55,822 nucleotides of DNA from Actinomadura darangshiensis (GCF_004349235.1 NZ_SMKY01000027.1:1-55822), one strand, 5' to 3'; shown: positions 8,066 to 17,252, counted from the first letter of the stretch. Notes: generated by a model from the sequence alone, not told the origin. Numbers and translations: made by a program.

Positions 8066-9162
8066 CGGCCCGGTACCGGATCGCCGTGATCCCCGGCGAC
8101 GGGATCGGCACGGAGGTCGTCCCGGAAGGACTCCGCGCCCTGGAGGCGACCGCCGCCCGGTTCGACGTGGATCTGCGGTTCGACCATTACGACTTCGCCA
8201 GCGCCGCGTACTGGCAGCGCCACGGTGCGATGCTGCCGCCCGACTGGCAGGAGATCCTCGGCTCATACGACGCCCTCTTCTTCGGCGCCGTCGGCTGGCC
8301 GGCCGTCGTCCCCGACCACGTCTCACTGTGGGGCAGCCTCCTGCAGTTCCGGCGGACGTTCGACCAGTACGTCAACCTGCGTCCCTGCCGCCTGATGCCG
8401 GGCGTCCGCAGCCCCCTCGCGGGCCGCGGGCCCGGTGACGTCGACTTCCTCGTCGTGCGGGAGAACACCGAGGGCGAGTACTCCAGCATCGGCGGCCGGA
8501 TCTTCGAGGGCACCGAGCGCGAGACCGTCCTGCAGGAGACGGTGATGACCCGTGTGGGCGTCGACCGCGTGCTGCGGTACGCCTTCGAACTCGCCGGACG
8601 GCGACCCGCCCGCCACCTCACCTCGGCGACCAAGAGCAACGGCATCTCGATCTCGATGCCCTACTGGGACGAACGGGTCGAGGCGATGGCGGAGCGGTTC
8701 CCCGGCGTCACCCACGACAAGAGCCACATCGACGCGCTGGCGGCGGACTTCGTCCTGCACCCGGACCGGTTCGACGTCGTCGTGGCCAGCAACCTCTTCG
8801 GCGACATCCTCTCCGACCTCGGCCCCGCCTGCACCGGCACGATCGGCATCGCCCCGAGCGCGAACATCAACCCGGACCGCACCCGCCCGAGCCTGTTCGA
8901 ACCCGTCCACGGCTCCGCCCCCGACATCGCCGGCCGCGGCATCGCCAACCCGGTCGGACAGATCTGGTGCGCCTCGATGATGCTCGACCACCTCGGCCAC
9001 CCCGACGCCGGCGCGCACCTGCTGAGCGCGATCGAGGACGTCCTGGCCGCGGGCCCGGACGAGGCCCCGCTGACCCCCGACCTCCAAGGCCGAGGCACCA
9101 CCACGGAACTGGGCCAGGCCATAGCCGACCGCATCAACCAGCGCACCCGTATACGGCCGTAG
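8062..9162 (+). CDS. Tartrate/D-malate-type beta-decarboxylating dehydrogenase
   Basis: This 366-residue protein belongs to the isocitrate/isopropylmalate dehydrogenase fold. The details are those of tartrate dehydrogenase or D-malate dehydrogenase: WGSLLQFRRTFDQYVNLRP, VVRENTEGEYSSIGGR, HLTSATKSNGISISMPYWDE and the metal-binding VVASNLFGDILSDLGPACTG. The cofactor loop is GSAPDIAGRGIANPVGQIW. It would oxidise a 2-hydroxy acid with NAD, a divalent cation and often decarboxylation. It is co-transcribed with the GntR regulator (ATGA overlap). Together with the 2-hydroxyacid dehydrogenase and carrier across the promoter, it makes a hydroxydicarboxylic-acid pathway likely. Tartrate versus D-malate cannot be decided from the sequence alone. 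Confidence 0.85.
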   Translation: MTARYRIAVIPGDGIGTEVVPEGLRALEATAARFDVDLRFDHYDFASAAYWQRHGAMLPPDWQEILGSYDALFFGAVGWPAVVPDHVSLWGSLLQFRRTFDQYVNLRPCRLMPGVRSPLAGRGPGDVDFLVVRENTEGEYSSIGGRIFEGTERETVLQETVMTRVGVDRVLRYAFELAGRRPARHLTSATKSNGISISMPYWDERVEAMAERFPGVTHDKSHIDALAADFVLHPDRFDVVVASNLFGDILSDLGPACTGTIGIAPSANINPDRTRPSLFEPVHGSAPDIAGRGIANPVGQIWCASMMLDHLGHPDAGAHLLSAIEDVLAAGPDEAPLTPDLQGRGTTTELGQAIADRINQRTRIRP

Positions 9163-9273
9163 CGCGACACCTCTGGGGATGGCCGGCGGGCCGTCAGCGG
9201 CCGGTGCGTCCACGGTCAGCGGGCGCGGTCAGAGTGCTGTTCATCGAGACGGACACCTGACGGAGGTTCGATC

Positions 9274-10074
9274 ATGAACGGCACCAGCACCATCGCAATC
9301 CGCGGCGAGCTCCACATCGGCGACCGCCGGCTGTCCTACCTGGACTTCGGCGGGCCCGGCCGACCGCTGCTGGCCCTGCACGGCCACCTCTACGAGGGGC
9401 AGACCTGGGAGCAACTGGCCCAGGCGCTGGCCCCGCGGTGGCGGGTCATCGCACCCGACCAGCGCGGGCACGGCGACTCCGACCGGGCCGCCTCCTACAC
9501 CCGCGACGACTACGTCGCCGACGCGATCGCCCTGCTGGACCACCTGGGGATCGAGCAGGCCGTGACGCTCGGCCACTCTGGCGGCGGCATCACCGCCTAC
9601 CAGATCGCCGCCCGCCACCCCGAGCGCGTGACCGCCATCGTCAACGTCGAGGGCCCGGTCTGCGATCTCGACGACGGCCCCAGCGCACTCTCGTTCGTGC
9701 TGTCGATGCCCTACACCGCCCCCGGCCGGCAAGCGCTCCTGGACGCCATCGGCCCGCTGGCCCCGATGCTCGGAGACAAGCTGCGCCCCACCGCCGACGG
9801 CGGCTGGCGCCTGCCGTTCCACCCTCAGGACACCATCACCTCAGAGCAGGGAACGCACGGCGACCACTGGGCCGACTGGACCGCCACCGAGTGCCCCGCC
9901 CTGTTCGTCCACGCCCGCGACAGCCAGGTCATCACCCCTGAGCAAGCCCACCAGATCGTCACCCGGCGCGCCGGCACCCGGCGCGCCGAACTCGACGGCG
10001 ACCACTTCGTCCACACCACCGACCCCCAAGGCTTCGCCACCGCGGTCAACGCCTTCCTCGACACCCTCAACTGA
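9274..10074 (+). CDS. Alpha/beta-fold hydrolase
   Basis: This 266-residue alpha/beta hydrolase has the nucleophile elbow LGHSGGG (GxSxG) at about residues 104-110. An oxyanion-loop region (LALHGHLYEGQTWEQL) and a DQRGHGDSDR stretch precede it. An acidic-residue region (ALFVHARDSQV) and the catalytic-His region GDHFVHT come later. A GGAGG ribosome site lies upstream of the ATG. It stands alone, between the tartrate-type dehydrogenase and a PucR-type regulator, with a terminator hairpin after it. The substrate is unknown; epoxide, haloalkane or ester hydrolysis are all possible in this family. Confidence 0.8.
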   Translation: MNGTSTIAIRGELHIGDRRLSYLDFGGPGRPLLALHGHLYEGQTWEQLAQALAPRWRVIAPDQRGHGDSDRAASYTRDDYVADAIALLDHLGIEQAVTLGHSGGGITAYQIAARHPERVTAIVNVEGPVCDLDDGPSALSFVLSMPYTAPGRQALLDAIGPLAPMLGDKLRPTADGGWRLPFHPQDTITSEQGTHGDHWADWTATECPALFVHARDSQVITPEQAHQIVTRRAGTRRAELDGDHFVHTTDPQGFATAVNAFLDTLN

Positions 10075-10084
10075 GCACGCCGGA

Positions 10085-10109
10085 GGATCGGCAGGCTCCC
10101 TGCCGATCC
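10085..10109 (+). terminator. Hairpin terminator after the alpha/beta hydrolase
   Basis: An 11-bp perfect stem (GGATCGGCAGG / CCTGCCGATCC) with a 3-nt CTC loop begins about 10 nt after the hydrolase stop. No U-tract follows, as is usual for high-GC actinobacteria. Confidence 0.6.
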
Positions 10110-10181
10110 GCCGGCACGGACGATCCAGATGCCGGCTCGCCCCTATGGTGTGATCTGGGTTACGCGACAAGGGTGAGGGTC

Positions 10182-11381
10182 ATGCGGCTGAGCGATCTGG
10201 GGCTGACCGAAGCCCAAGTCACGGGACTGAGCGACGTGCTGCGCCGGCGCCTCCCGGACGTCGCGGCCGAGGCGGTCGGCGAGATCCAGGCGCAGCTGCC
10301 CGCCCTGGTCCGGCCGCACGATCCGCGCTACGCCACGTTCCTGACCCAGGCGGTGCACGAGGGCATCGGCCGGTTCGTCGAAGTCCTCACCGGCGGGGAC
10401 GGCCATCTGGAAGAGCTCTGCGACTTCTACCGCGACCTCGGCGTGCTCATCGCCGAGGAGGGCATCGCCCAGGACACCTGGCAGGCCGGCTTCCGGGTCA
10501 GCACCGGCGTGGCGATCAACCGGCTGACCGAGGCCGTCGGATCCCTGCCCGGCGTCACCCCGACCGTCGTCGCCAAGGTCGCCCAGGACGTCCTGTACTA
10601 CCTGGAGCAGATCACCAGCGCCACGGCCGAGGGGTACGCCGGCGCCCGCTCCGCCGCGGACGTCCTGCACCACCGCCGCAAGCTCCTCGAACTGCTGATC
10701 AGCGACGATCCCCGGCCCGGCACCGTCCGCCGCCTCGCCGCCGACGCCGGCTGGGCCGTCCCGCGGACCATCGCCGCCGTCGCCCTCTCGCTGCGCGCCG
10801 ACGCGGCCGTGCTGCGGCCCGGTGTCCCCGCCGACGCGCTCACCGGCCTGCACATGCCGGAGCCGTGCCTGATCATTCCCGATCCCGCGGGCCCCGGCCG
10901 GCGCGACCGGCTCGCCGCCGAGCTGAAGGACTGGACCGCCGCGGTCGGCCCCACCGTGCCCGTCACCCAGGCCGGCCGCTCACTGCGCTGGGCGCGCCGG
11001 ACACTGGAATTAGCCGCCCGGGGCGGCCTGGACACCGGCCGGCCCGTCCACGCGGGCGACCACGGCATGCCCCTCGTGCTGTTGCACGGTGCCGAGATGA
11101 TGGACCAGCTCACCGCAGGGCTGCTGGCCCCGCTCGCCGGACTGCGGCGCAGCCGTGAAGCGCTCATGGAGACCCTTCTGCGATGCCTGCAGACCGGGTT
11201 CAACGCCTCCGAGGTCGCAGCCATCCTGCACATGCATCCGCAGACCATCCGCTACCGCATGCGCCAGCTCGACGAGGCGTTCGGCCCCGCCATCCGCGAG
11301 CCCGACCGGAACCTCGAATACCAGGCCGCCGTCACCTACTGGCTCCAGGTACATCCGCTTCCCGAATTGCCCGGTTCCTGA
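10182..11381 (+). CDS. PucR/CdaR-type helix-turn-helix regulator
   Basis: This protein of about 399 residues ends in the PucR-type C-terminal HTH (LMETLLRCLQTGFNASEVAA, then MHPQTIRYRMRQLDEAFG), as in CdaR and PucR activators. The upstream half contains a helical sensor region (about residues 10-160: LPALVRPHDPRYATFLTQAV, CDFYRDLGVLIAEEG) found in many actinobacterial members. I prefer the ATG at 10182, preceded by a purine-rich AGGGTGAGGG, to the GTG at 10173. No obvious target operon is adjacent. The preceding hydrolase is separated by a hairpin and the next gene is convergent, so it may act elsewhere or on itself. Confidence 0.8.
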   Translation: MRLSDLGLTEAQVTGLSDVLRRRLPDVAAEAVGEIQAQLPALVRPHDPRYATFLTQAVHEGIGRFVEVLTGGDGHLEELCDFYRDLGVLIAEEGIAQDTWQAGFRVSTGVAINRLTEAVGSLPGVTPTVVAKVAQDVLYYLEQITSATAEGYAGARSAADVLHHRRKLLELLISDDPRPGTVRRLAADAGWAVPRTIAAVALSLRADAAVLRPGVPADALTGLHMPEPCLIIPDPAGPGRRDRLAAELKDWTAAVGPTVPVTQAGRSLRWARRTLELAARGGLDTGRPVHAGDHGMPLVLLHGAEMMDQLTAGLLAPLAGLRRSREALMETLLRCLQTGFNASEVAAILHMHPQTIRYRMRQLDEAFGPAIREPDRNLEYQAAVTYWLQVHPLPELPGS

Positions 11382-11383
11382 AG

Positions 11384-12298
11384 TCACGGCAGCGAGCACG
11401 AACCGGCCATCCCGACCGCGTGAGTGTCGTACTGGGTCCACTCCGCCACGATCTCGCCGTCGAGTACGTGGTGGTGGCTGATGCCGGAGAGGCGCAGTCC
11501 GCTACCTGTGAGCGTCCATTGGGTGGCGACGCGCTCCGCTTCCCCAGCCCGTGGCGGCCGGCTGTACTGGTCGACGAGGGACCAGGTCAGGCCGGTGGCG
11601 AGACCGCGCCATCCGTTCGCCCATCCGGCGATGGCGGCACGGCCGCGCAGTGTCCGCCGCGGCCCCACTGAGACGACCGCGTCCTGGGCGTAATCGTCGA
11701 CTTCGGATCCGCTCGGGCCGTCCAGCCGGGTCTTCCAGCTGTTCGCGACGACCTGGCCTGCGTCACCGCATGCCCCGGAGACGAGCGGACGCGGCGTGGT
11801 CGCGTCCGCTGGAGGCGGCTGATCGCTCCGCAATGCCTCCTGTCCGGGAAGTCCGAGCTGGCGTGCCAGGTCGACAGGGTCGGCGGCCAGCCACTCTTCG
11901 ACGATCACTTCGCCGCGGATCACGCAGTTGGCGATCGCGGTGAACGTCACGCTCCGGCCGGTGGCGGGGCCGAACACCGACGGCCCGGTGTTGGTGCCCG
12001 TCCAGGTCCACCGCATGGACGTCCGGTAGCCGGTCTCCTCGTCGCCGGTCCAGATCGTGTCGTCGATGTGCCCGTGAAAGTCCGGGAACGCCGTCAGCCT
12101 GGCTTCGGTGTTGGCGATGACCGCATCGGCGCCGCGCAGGTCACCGGCGTCCATGTGGATGGGCGTGCCGGCGCCGTAGTATCTGGCGATCAGGCCCGGA
12201 TCACGATCCGGGCCGTTCCAGATCGCATAGGTGATCTTCTCGATGTAGTCCGGCGCGTCCGCGAACCCGAATGGCCGGACGCCCAACTCCTCCGCCAT
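11384..12298 (-). CDS. Double SnoaL-like (NTF2-fold) protein, copy 1
   Basis: This protein of about 304 residues has two NTF2/SnoaL-like domains, at roughly residues 10-155 and 190-300. The first contains YGAGTPIHMDAGDLRGADAV and a late GEVIVEEWLAAD. The second contains the paired LDGEIVAEWTQYD. This gives the usual cone-shaped fold with an acidic residue at the end. Such proteins act as small-molecule cyclases, isomerases or hydratases, or as binding proteins. The ATG at 12298 has an AGGAGAGGAAGG ribosome site; an earlier in-frame ATG lacks one. It follows the M20-like gene by 94 nt, and a triplicated 14-bp repeat lies in the gap. The same M20-then-SnoaL order recurs at 23.2-25.9 kb. Confidence 0.75.
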   Translation of the reverse strand: MAEELGVRPFGFADAPDYIEKITYAIWNGPDRDPGLIARYYGAGTPIHMDAGDLRGADAVIANTEARLTAFPDFHGHIDDTIWTGDEETGYRTSMRWTWTGTNTGPSVFGPATGRSVTFTAIANCVIRGEVIVEEWLAADPVDLARQLGLPGQEALRSDQPPPADATTPRPLVSGACGDAGQVVANSWKTRLDGPSGSEVDDYAQDAVVSVGPRRTLRGRAAIAGWANGWRGLATGLTWSLVDQYSRPPRAGEAERVATQWTLTGSGLRLSGISHHHVLDGEIVAEWTQYDTHAVGMAGSCSLP

Positions 12299-12316
12299 GC
12301 ACCTTCCTCTCCTGTA

Positions 12317-12358
12317 CGCATCATCCGGCACGCATCATCCGGCACGCATCATCCGGCA
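12317..12358. repeat. Three perfect tandem copies of a 14-bp unit
   Basis: The unit CGCATCATCCGGCA occurs at 12317-12330, 12331-12344 and 12345-12358 without mismatches. A partial similarity (CGGCCATCGCCGG) follows. It lies just upstream of the ribosome site of the SnoaL copy 1 gene, in its leader. It could be replication slippage, a set of binding sites or an RNA element. Confidence 0.85.
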
Positions 12359-12377
12359 CGGCCATCGCCGGAAATGA

Positions 12378-12385
12378 ATACGCAT
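12378..12385. promoter_or_regulatory. Degenerate LacI-box-like site
   Basis: ATACGCAT differs by one base from the core ATACGTAT seen in four exact copies elsewhere in this island. It lies in the gap between the M20-like gene and the SnoaL copy 1 gene. It may be a weak operator or chance. Confidence 0.25.
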
Positions 12386-12392
12386 ACACTGA

Positions 12393-13859
12393 TCAGTTTC
12401 CGGCGATTCGCGCCCATGCGTGGATGAAGTCCACCGTCCAATCCATGAGGGACCGGACCGAACCCGCGGTGATGTACTCGTCGGGCGCGTGAGCGCGGTC
12501 GCCGTGACCGGTGCCGGCGACGCTGAACGGCACGTCGCGATCCAGTCGGGTGAGCATGGCGGCCGGGCAGCAGTTGTTGGCGATCGGCCAGACGTCCACC
12601 GGTACGCCGCGCGCCTGAGCGGTGCTCCGGGCGGCTTGAAGAAGGGTGTCCCGATCGTCGGGAACTCCCGGCGATCCGGGGTACCCCCTGGTTTCGGCGA
12701 CGCGTACGTCCGCATAGCCCCGGCGGTCGAGGTGCGCCTGGACGAGTCCGGCCAGCTCTGCCGGCTCGATGCCCGGCGGGAACCGGAAGTCGAGTTTCGC
12801 GTGGGCCCGGCCCGGCATCATCGTGTAGTAGTCAGGGCCCTGGTATCCGCCGGTGATGCCCTGGATGTTGAGCGTCGTTCCGAGCATGTAATGGGCCAGA
12901 TGCGCCGACAGCCGCTGCCCGCCCATGAAGCCGGCGGCGTTGAGATTGGCGAGCATGTTGCGTTCCCACTGCGGATTGGCGTCGAACGCCTCGGTCAGCC
13001 GGCGGACCTCCGGCGCGTCCTCGGGCATCGGCGGCCTGACGCGTTCGGCCAGGCCGTCGACGGTCACCCTCTGCCGGTCGTCGAACAGCGACGCCAGCGC
13101 CCGGACGAGCCGCATCATCGGCGCGTCCATCCAGGCGGAGTGCCCGGCCCACAGGTGCCTGCCGTCCCGCGGCCCGCCGGCGCCGTCGCGGCCGCCGACG
13201 CAGGACAGTTCGGTCCAGAGGCTTCCCTTGTAGGCGCGCCGCAAGGTCATCACACCTGAGGAGTTCTGCTGCATGCAGGGCAGCCAGACGCCTTTCACGG
13301 GCGCCAGCAGATCTCGGTGCGTTTCGAGGAAGTGCGGGAGACTGGGGCTGCCGATCTCCTCTTCCCCTTCGATGACGAAGACCAGGTTCGCCGGCGGCGA
13401 CGCGCCGCTGTCGAGGAGCGCCTTGACGGCGAGAATGGCCGCGAGGACCGGCCCTTTGTGGTTATTGGCCCCGCGCCCCACCAGCACCTGTCCGAGGTGC
13501 GGAAGCAGGCCGATATCGCCGGCATCGACAAGGGGTGCGTCGAACGGATCGACCGTCCACTCCGCGGCGATGGTCGGTGTCACGTCGTACAGCCCGTAGA
13601 CGAGCAGGGTCGGAGCGTCCGGATCGGCGGAGGGCACGGTTCCGACCACAACGGGATGCCCAGCGGTCGGCACCACGGTGGCGTCGGCGGCGATGCGGCC
13701 CAGCAGGTCTCGCGTGAAGGCCGCGCAGGTGTCGATGCCCTCTCCGGTGTCGGAGAAGGACGGAACCCGCAGCCAGGCCCGCACCGCCTCAAGGCTGTCC
13801 CGCTCTCGCCGGCCGATCTCTTCGTGCACCCCGTCCAGGACCGCCCCCGGCACCGACAC
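12393..13859 (-). CDS. M20-like hydrolase with altered metal site, copy 1
   Basis: The 488-residue protein has the M20/M28-clan layout: a catalytic domain, an inserted lid domain (HSAWMDAPMMRLVRALASLF) and a return to the catalytic domain. The acidic EGEEEIGSPSLPHF motif (residues 164-176) keeps the general-base and metal-binding glutamates. The usual GHxD is GLYD (Leu90), the usual GRGxxDxKG is GRGANNHKG (Asn133), and the third metal-ligand region reads WLPCM. The late His (GHGDRAHAPDEYI) is kept. It therefore may not be an ordinary di-zinc peptidase. The GTG start has AAGGAGGGCG upstream. An ATACGTATGTC box lies 17 nt before the start. A SnoaL gene follows. The paralogue is at 24410-25855. 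Confidence 0.8.
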   Translation of the reverse strand: MSVPGAVLDGVHEEIGRRERDSLEAVRAWLRVPSFSDTGEGIDTCAAFTRDLLGRIAADATVVPTAGHPVVVGTVPSADPDAPTLLVYGLYDVTPTIAAEWTVDPFDAPLVDAGDIGLLPHLGQVLVGRGANNHKGPVLAAILAVKALLDSGASPPANLVFVIEGEEEIGSPSLPHFLETHRDLLAPVKGVWLPCMQQNSSGVMTLRRAYKGSLWTELSCVGGRDGAGGPRDGRHLWAGHSAWMDAPMMRLVRALASLFDDRQRVTVDGLAERVRPPMPEDAPEVRRLTEAFDANPQWERNMLANLNAAGFMGGQRLSAHLAHYMLGTTLNIQGITGGYQGPDYYTMMPGRAHAKLDFRFPPGIEPAELAGLVQAHLDRRGYADVRVAETRGYPGSPGVPDDRDTLLQAARSTAQARGVPVDVWPIANNCCPAAMLTRLDRDVPFSVAGTGHGDRAHAPDEYITAGSVRSLMDWTVDFIHAWARIAGN

Positions 13860-13875
13860 GTCGCGCCCTCCTTGA

Positions 13876-13886
13876 ATACGTATGTC
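13876..13886. promoter_or_regulatory. LacI-type box A (ATACGTATGTC)
   Basis: This is one of four exact 11-bp copies in the island. The core ATACGTAT is palindromic with a central CG, as in LacI-family operators. It lies 17 nt upstream of the M20 copy 1 start, where binding would block transcription initiation. Confidence 0.7.
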
Positions 13887-13939
13887 AGACCAGACTAGCG
13901 ACCACTGCCCGTCCCGGCAATGCGGTCCGAACGCGCCGG

Positions 13940-15130
13940 CTACACCTTCCGCGCCTCCACCTCGTCATGCGCCTTGCCGAACGCGTCGACAGCGGAGCGA
14001 ATCTCTTCCGCACTGTGCGCGGCCGACAACTGGACACGGATGCGTGCCAGCCCCCGAGGCACCACCGGGTAGGAGAACGCCGTCACGTAGACCCCGCGGT
14101 CGAGGAGGGCCGCGGCGATGGCGCCCGCCTGCGCCGCGTCCCCGACCATCACCGGGGTGATGGGATGGTCGCCCGGCAGCAGGTCGAACCCGGCGGCCGT
14201 CATGCCGCTCCGGAAGATCGCGGTGTTGGCCCGGAGCCGCTCCCTGCGCTCGCCGGAGACGGCCAGCAGGTCCAGCACCTTCAGCGAGGCCCCGACGATG
14301 GCGGGTGCCAGCGAGTTGGAGAACAGGTACGGCCGCGACCGCTGGCGCAGCAGTTCGACGATCTCGGCCCGGCCGGAGACGTAGCCGCCGCTCGCGCCGC
14401 CGAGCGCCTTGCCCAGCGTGCCGGTGATGATGTCGACCCGTCCGGCGACGTCGAACAGCTCCGGCGTGCCCGCACCGCTCTCGCCGATGAAGCCGACGGC
14501 GTGCGAGTCGTCGACCATGACCAGCGCGCCGTGCCGGTCGGCCAGGTCGCAGATCTCCCCGAGCGGGGCCAGGTAGCCGTCCATGGAGAAGACGCCGTCG
14601 GTGACGACGAGGACGTGCCGGGCTCCCGCCGCCTCCTTGAGGCATCGTTCCAGGTCGGCCATGTCCCGGTTGCGGTAGCGGAGGCGGGCCGCCTTGCAGA
14701 GCCGGATCCCGTCGATGATGCTCGCGTGGTTCAACTCGTCGGAGATGACCACGTCCTCATCGGTGAGCAGCGTTTCGAAGACACCCCCGTTGGCGTCGAA
14801 ACAGGAGCTGTACAGGATGGTGTCCTCGGTTCCCAGGAAGGACGAGAGGCGGGACTCGAGCTCGCGGTGGGGTTCCTGGGTACCGCAGATGAAGCGGACC
14901 GAGGCCATCCCGAATCCCCATGCGTCGAGTGCCCGCTTGGCCGCCTCGACCACGTCCGGGTGGTCGGCGAGCCCGAGGTAGTTGTTGGAGCAGAGGTTGA
15001 CGACCTTCCGGTCGCCGACGCGCACCTCGGACGACTGCGGGCCGCCGAGCGCGTGCTCGGGCTTGTACAGCCCCGCGTCGCGGATGTCGTCCAGCCGGGC
15101 CCGCAGGTCCTGTCGCATGCCGTCGTACAC
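13940..15130 (-). CDS. kbl: Glycine C-acetyltransferase (2-amino-3-ketobutyrate CoA ligase)
   Basis: This is a 396-residue PLP enzyme that cleaves 2-amino-3-oxobutyrate with CoA to glycine and acetyl-CoA. The sequence is very close to known Kbl: [52 protein letters not shown], the [13 protein letters not shown] stretch and the PLP lysine in [17 protein letters not shown]. The C-terminal [20 protein letters not shown] also fits. The frame starts with GTG at 15130 (GGAG upstream); an ATG at 15118 aligns slightly better with the E. coli N-terminus. It lies 24 nt after tdh in the same direction, so the two form the two-step threonine-to-glycine pathway. Confidence 0.95.
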   Translation of the reverse strand: MYDGMRQDLRARLDDIRDAGLYKPEHALGGPQSSEVRVGDRKVVNLCSNNYLGLADHPDVVEAAKRALDAWGFGMASVRFICGTQEPHRELESRLSSFLGTEDTILYSSCFDANGGVFETLLTDEDVVISDELNHASIIDGIRLCKAARLRYRNRDMADLERCLKEAAGARHVLVVTDGVFSMDGYLAPLGEICDLADRHGALVMVDDSHAVGFIGESGAGTPELFDVAGRVDIITGTLGKALGGASGGYVSGRAEIVELLRQRSRPYLFSNSLAPAIVGASLKVLDLLAVSGERRERLRANTAIFRSGMTAAGFDLLPGDHPITPVMVGDAAQAGAIAAALLDRGVYVTAFSYPVVPRGLARIRVQLSAAHSAEEIRSAVDAFGKAHDEVEARKV

Positions 15131-15154
15131 GAATGACTCCGTTCGTTTCGTGGG

Positions 15155-16204
15155 TCAGAGAACGCCGGGCCCGGTGGGCCGCGTCCAGTCGATGACGACC
15201 TTGCCGCATCGCCCGGACCTGGCCGTCGCGAACGCGTCGGCGTGCTGCTCGTAGCCGTACCGATGAGTGATCACGGGTGCGATGTCCAGCCCGCCCTCCA
15301 GCAGGACGGACATCGCGTACCAGGTTTCGTACATCTCCCGGCCGTAGATCCCGCGCAGGGTCAGCATGCGGGTGACGATCGTCGCCATGTCGACCGGGAC
15401 GTCCTGCGCGGGAAGGCCGAGGAGGGCGATCCGGCCGCCGGACCGCATCTGCGAGATCATGTTCCGCAGCGCGTCGGCGTTCCCGGACATCTCCATCCCC
15501 ACGTCGAAGCCTTCGCTCATCCCGAGCTCGGCCGCCACGCTGCCGACGTCCGCCCGGCCGACGTCGCAGGCGACGGTGGCCCCCATGGTCCGAGCCAGGG
15601 TGAGCCGGTAGCCGCTGACGTCGGTGACGACCACGTTCCTGGCGCCGGCGTGCTTGGCGATGGCGCCCGCCATCACCCCGATCGGGCCGGCGCCGGTGAC
15701 GAGCACGTCCTCGTTGAGGACGGGGAAGGCCAGGGCGGTGTGCACCGCGTTGCCGAACGGGTCGAAGATGGCCGCCACGTCGAGCGGGATCGGCTCCCGG
15801 TGGGCCCACACGTTGGACGACGGCAGCACGACGTACTCGGCGAAGGCCCCGTCGGTGTTCACGCCGAGCCCGATGGTGCGGATGCAGAGGTGGCGGCGCC
15901 CGGCCATGCAGTTGCGGCACCGGCCGCAGACGAGGTGCCCCTCGCCGCTGACGATGTCGCCGGCGCGGACGCCCGTCACTCCCGGCCCGGTCGCGGCGAC
16001 CTCGCCGACGAACTCGTGGCCGAGGATGAGCGGCGTGCGCACGACCCGGGAGGCCCAGGGGTCCCAGCCGTCGATGTGCAGGTCGGTTCCGCATATGCCG
16101 GTCCGCAGGACCCTGATCAGTACCTCGTCGGGTCCCGCCTCGCACATCGGCGCATCGGTCAGTTCGAGGCCCGGCCCCGCCGAGGTCTTCATCAGAGCTC
16201 TCAT
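15155..16204 (-). CDS. tdh: L-threonine 3-dehydrogenase
   Basis: This 349-residue zinc-dependent MDR enzyme oxidises threonine to 2-amino-3-oxobutyrate with NAD. Signatures are the catalytic-zinc region [17 protein letters not shown] and GHEFVGEV. The structural-zinc cysteines are in [15 protein letters not shown], and [32 protein letters not shown] and [12 protein letters not shown] follow. The start at 16204 (MRALMK) matches the family N-terminus; the open frame extends further upstream without support. The partner kbl follows 24 nt later. A 23-bp inverted repeat and a LysR-family gene lie upstream and divergent. No LacI box is present, so threonine use here appears to be controlled separately from the flanking genes. 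Confidence 0.95.
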   Translation of the reverse strand: MRALMKTSAGPGLELTDAPMCEAGPDEVLIRVLRTGICGTDLHIDGWDPWASRVVRTPLILGHEFVGEVAATGPGVTGVRAGDIVSGEGHLVCGRCRNCMAGRRHLCIRTIGLGVNTDGAFAEYVVLPSSNVWAHREPIPLDVAAIFDPFGNAVHTALAFPVLNEDVLVTGAGPIGVMAGAIAKHAGARNVVVTDVSGYRLTLARTMGATVACDVGRADVGSVAAELGMSEGFDVGMEMSGNADALRNMISQMRSGGRIALLGLPAQDVPVDMATIVTRMLTLRGIYGREMYETWYAMSVLLEGGLDIAPVITHRYGYEQHADAFATARSGRCGKVVIDWTRPTGPGVL

Positions 16205-16261
16205 GGTCGACCACTGTGCGACGACGGCTCTCGTCCAGTCCATCGGCATTATCCGGGGTCG

Positions 16262-16284
16262 ATCGTGAAGCCGCGCTTCACGAT
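16262..16284. promoter_or_regulatory. Inverted repeat between tdh and lysR, probable LysR site
   Basis: Perfect 10-bp arms ATCGTGAAGC and GCTTCACGAT are separated by 3 nt. The site lies between the divergent tdh start (16204) and LysR-gene start (16290/16302), close to the latter, as expected for an autoregulatory recognition site. Confidence 0.6.
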
Positions 16285-16301
16285 GAGCCATGATGGGCGT
16301 C

Positions 16302-17243
16302 ATGATCGACCCTCGCCGGCTGCGCATCCTCAAGGCCTTGGCCGACCACGGCACGGTGACCGCGGCGGCGAAGATCCTCTACATGTCCCCCTCGGCCGTC
16401 TCCCAGCAGCTCGCCACGCTGGAGGCGGAGACCGGTCACGAACTGCTCGAACGGCGCGGCCGCATGGTGCGGCTCACCGCCACCGGCGAGGTGCTCGCGC
16501 GCCACGCCGCCGGGATAGCCGCCCAGCTCGAACAGGCCGAGGCCGACCTGGCCGCGGTGACGGAAGGGCTGGCGGGGACGGTGACCGTGGCCGCGTTCTC
16601 CACGGCGATCACCGAAGTGGTCGCCCCGGCGATGGCGGTGCTCGGGTCGCGCGCGCCGAAGGTGCGCGTCCGGGTCAAGGACGCCGAGGGACCGGCCGGG
16701 CAGCGGCTCGTGCTGGACGGTGACGCCGACATCGCGGTGGCGGTCGAGCACCGCGACACGCTCGGCCGGAGCGGCGGCTCCCTGCTCCGGCGGCCGCTCT
16801 ACGACGAGCCCTTCGACGCGCTGCTTCCGCCCGGCCACCCTCTCGCGGAAGGAACGGCGGCCGAGCTGAAGGCGCTCGCGAACGACTCGTGGATCACCCC
16901 GTGGCCGGGGAACCCGGTGCACGACGTGGTGCTCCGTGCGTGCGAGGACGCGGGTTTCCAACCCGAGGTCCTGTGCCTTTCGGACGACTTCCGGGCGGTG
17001 TGCGCCCTGGTCGCGGCCGATGCGGGCGTGGCCCTGGTCCCGCGTTCGGCGTTGCACACGTTCAGGCCGGCGGGTGTGGTGGTCCGCCCGGTGGCGGGCC
17101 GGGCACCGGTCCGGCGCGTGTTCACGGCCATGCGCCGGGGCAGTGAGCGGCACCCGCTGCTGAGCCTGATCTTCGAAGCGCTCCGGGAGAGCACCGGCCA
17201 GCTGACCGTCCTCGGCGCCCTGCCCAGGGTCAGGCCCGAGTGA
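16302..17243 (+). CDS. LysR-family transcriptional regulator
   Basis: This protein of about 313 residues has the N-terminal LysR winged [23 protein letters not shown], then [34 protein letters not shown] and [12 protein letters not shown]. The periplasmic-binding-like effector domain follows ([20 protein letters not shown], and [20 protein letters not shown] later). An earlier in-frame ATG at 16290 is possible, but starting at 16302 gives the normal family N-terminus. It is divergent from tdh-kbl with an inverted repeat in between. I infer that it activates threonine catabolism. Its end lies 9 nt from the convergent LacI-family gene. Confidence 0.85.
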   Translation: MIDPRRLRILKALADHGTVTAAAKILYMSPSAVSQQLATLEAETGHELLERRGRMVRLTATGEVLARHAAGIAAQLEQAEADLAAVTEGLAGTVTVAAFSTAITEVVAPAMAVLGSRAPKVRVRVKDAEGPAGQRLVLDGDADIAVAVEHRDTLGRSGGSLLRRPLYDEPFDALLPPGHPLAEGTAAELKALANDSWITPWPGNPVHDVVLRACEDAGFQPEVLCLSDDFRAVCALVAADAGVALVPRSALHTFRPAGVVVRPVAGRAPVRRVFTAMRRGSERHPLLSLIFEALRESTGQLTVLGALPRVRPE

Positions 17244-17252
17244 GACCGGACG

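Noticed and set aside
12317..12358. CRISPR array
   Set aside because: The three 14-bp units are directly adjacent with no spacers and no cas genes are present.
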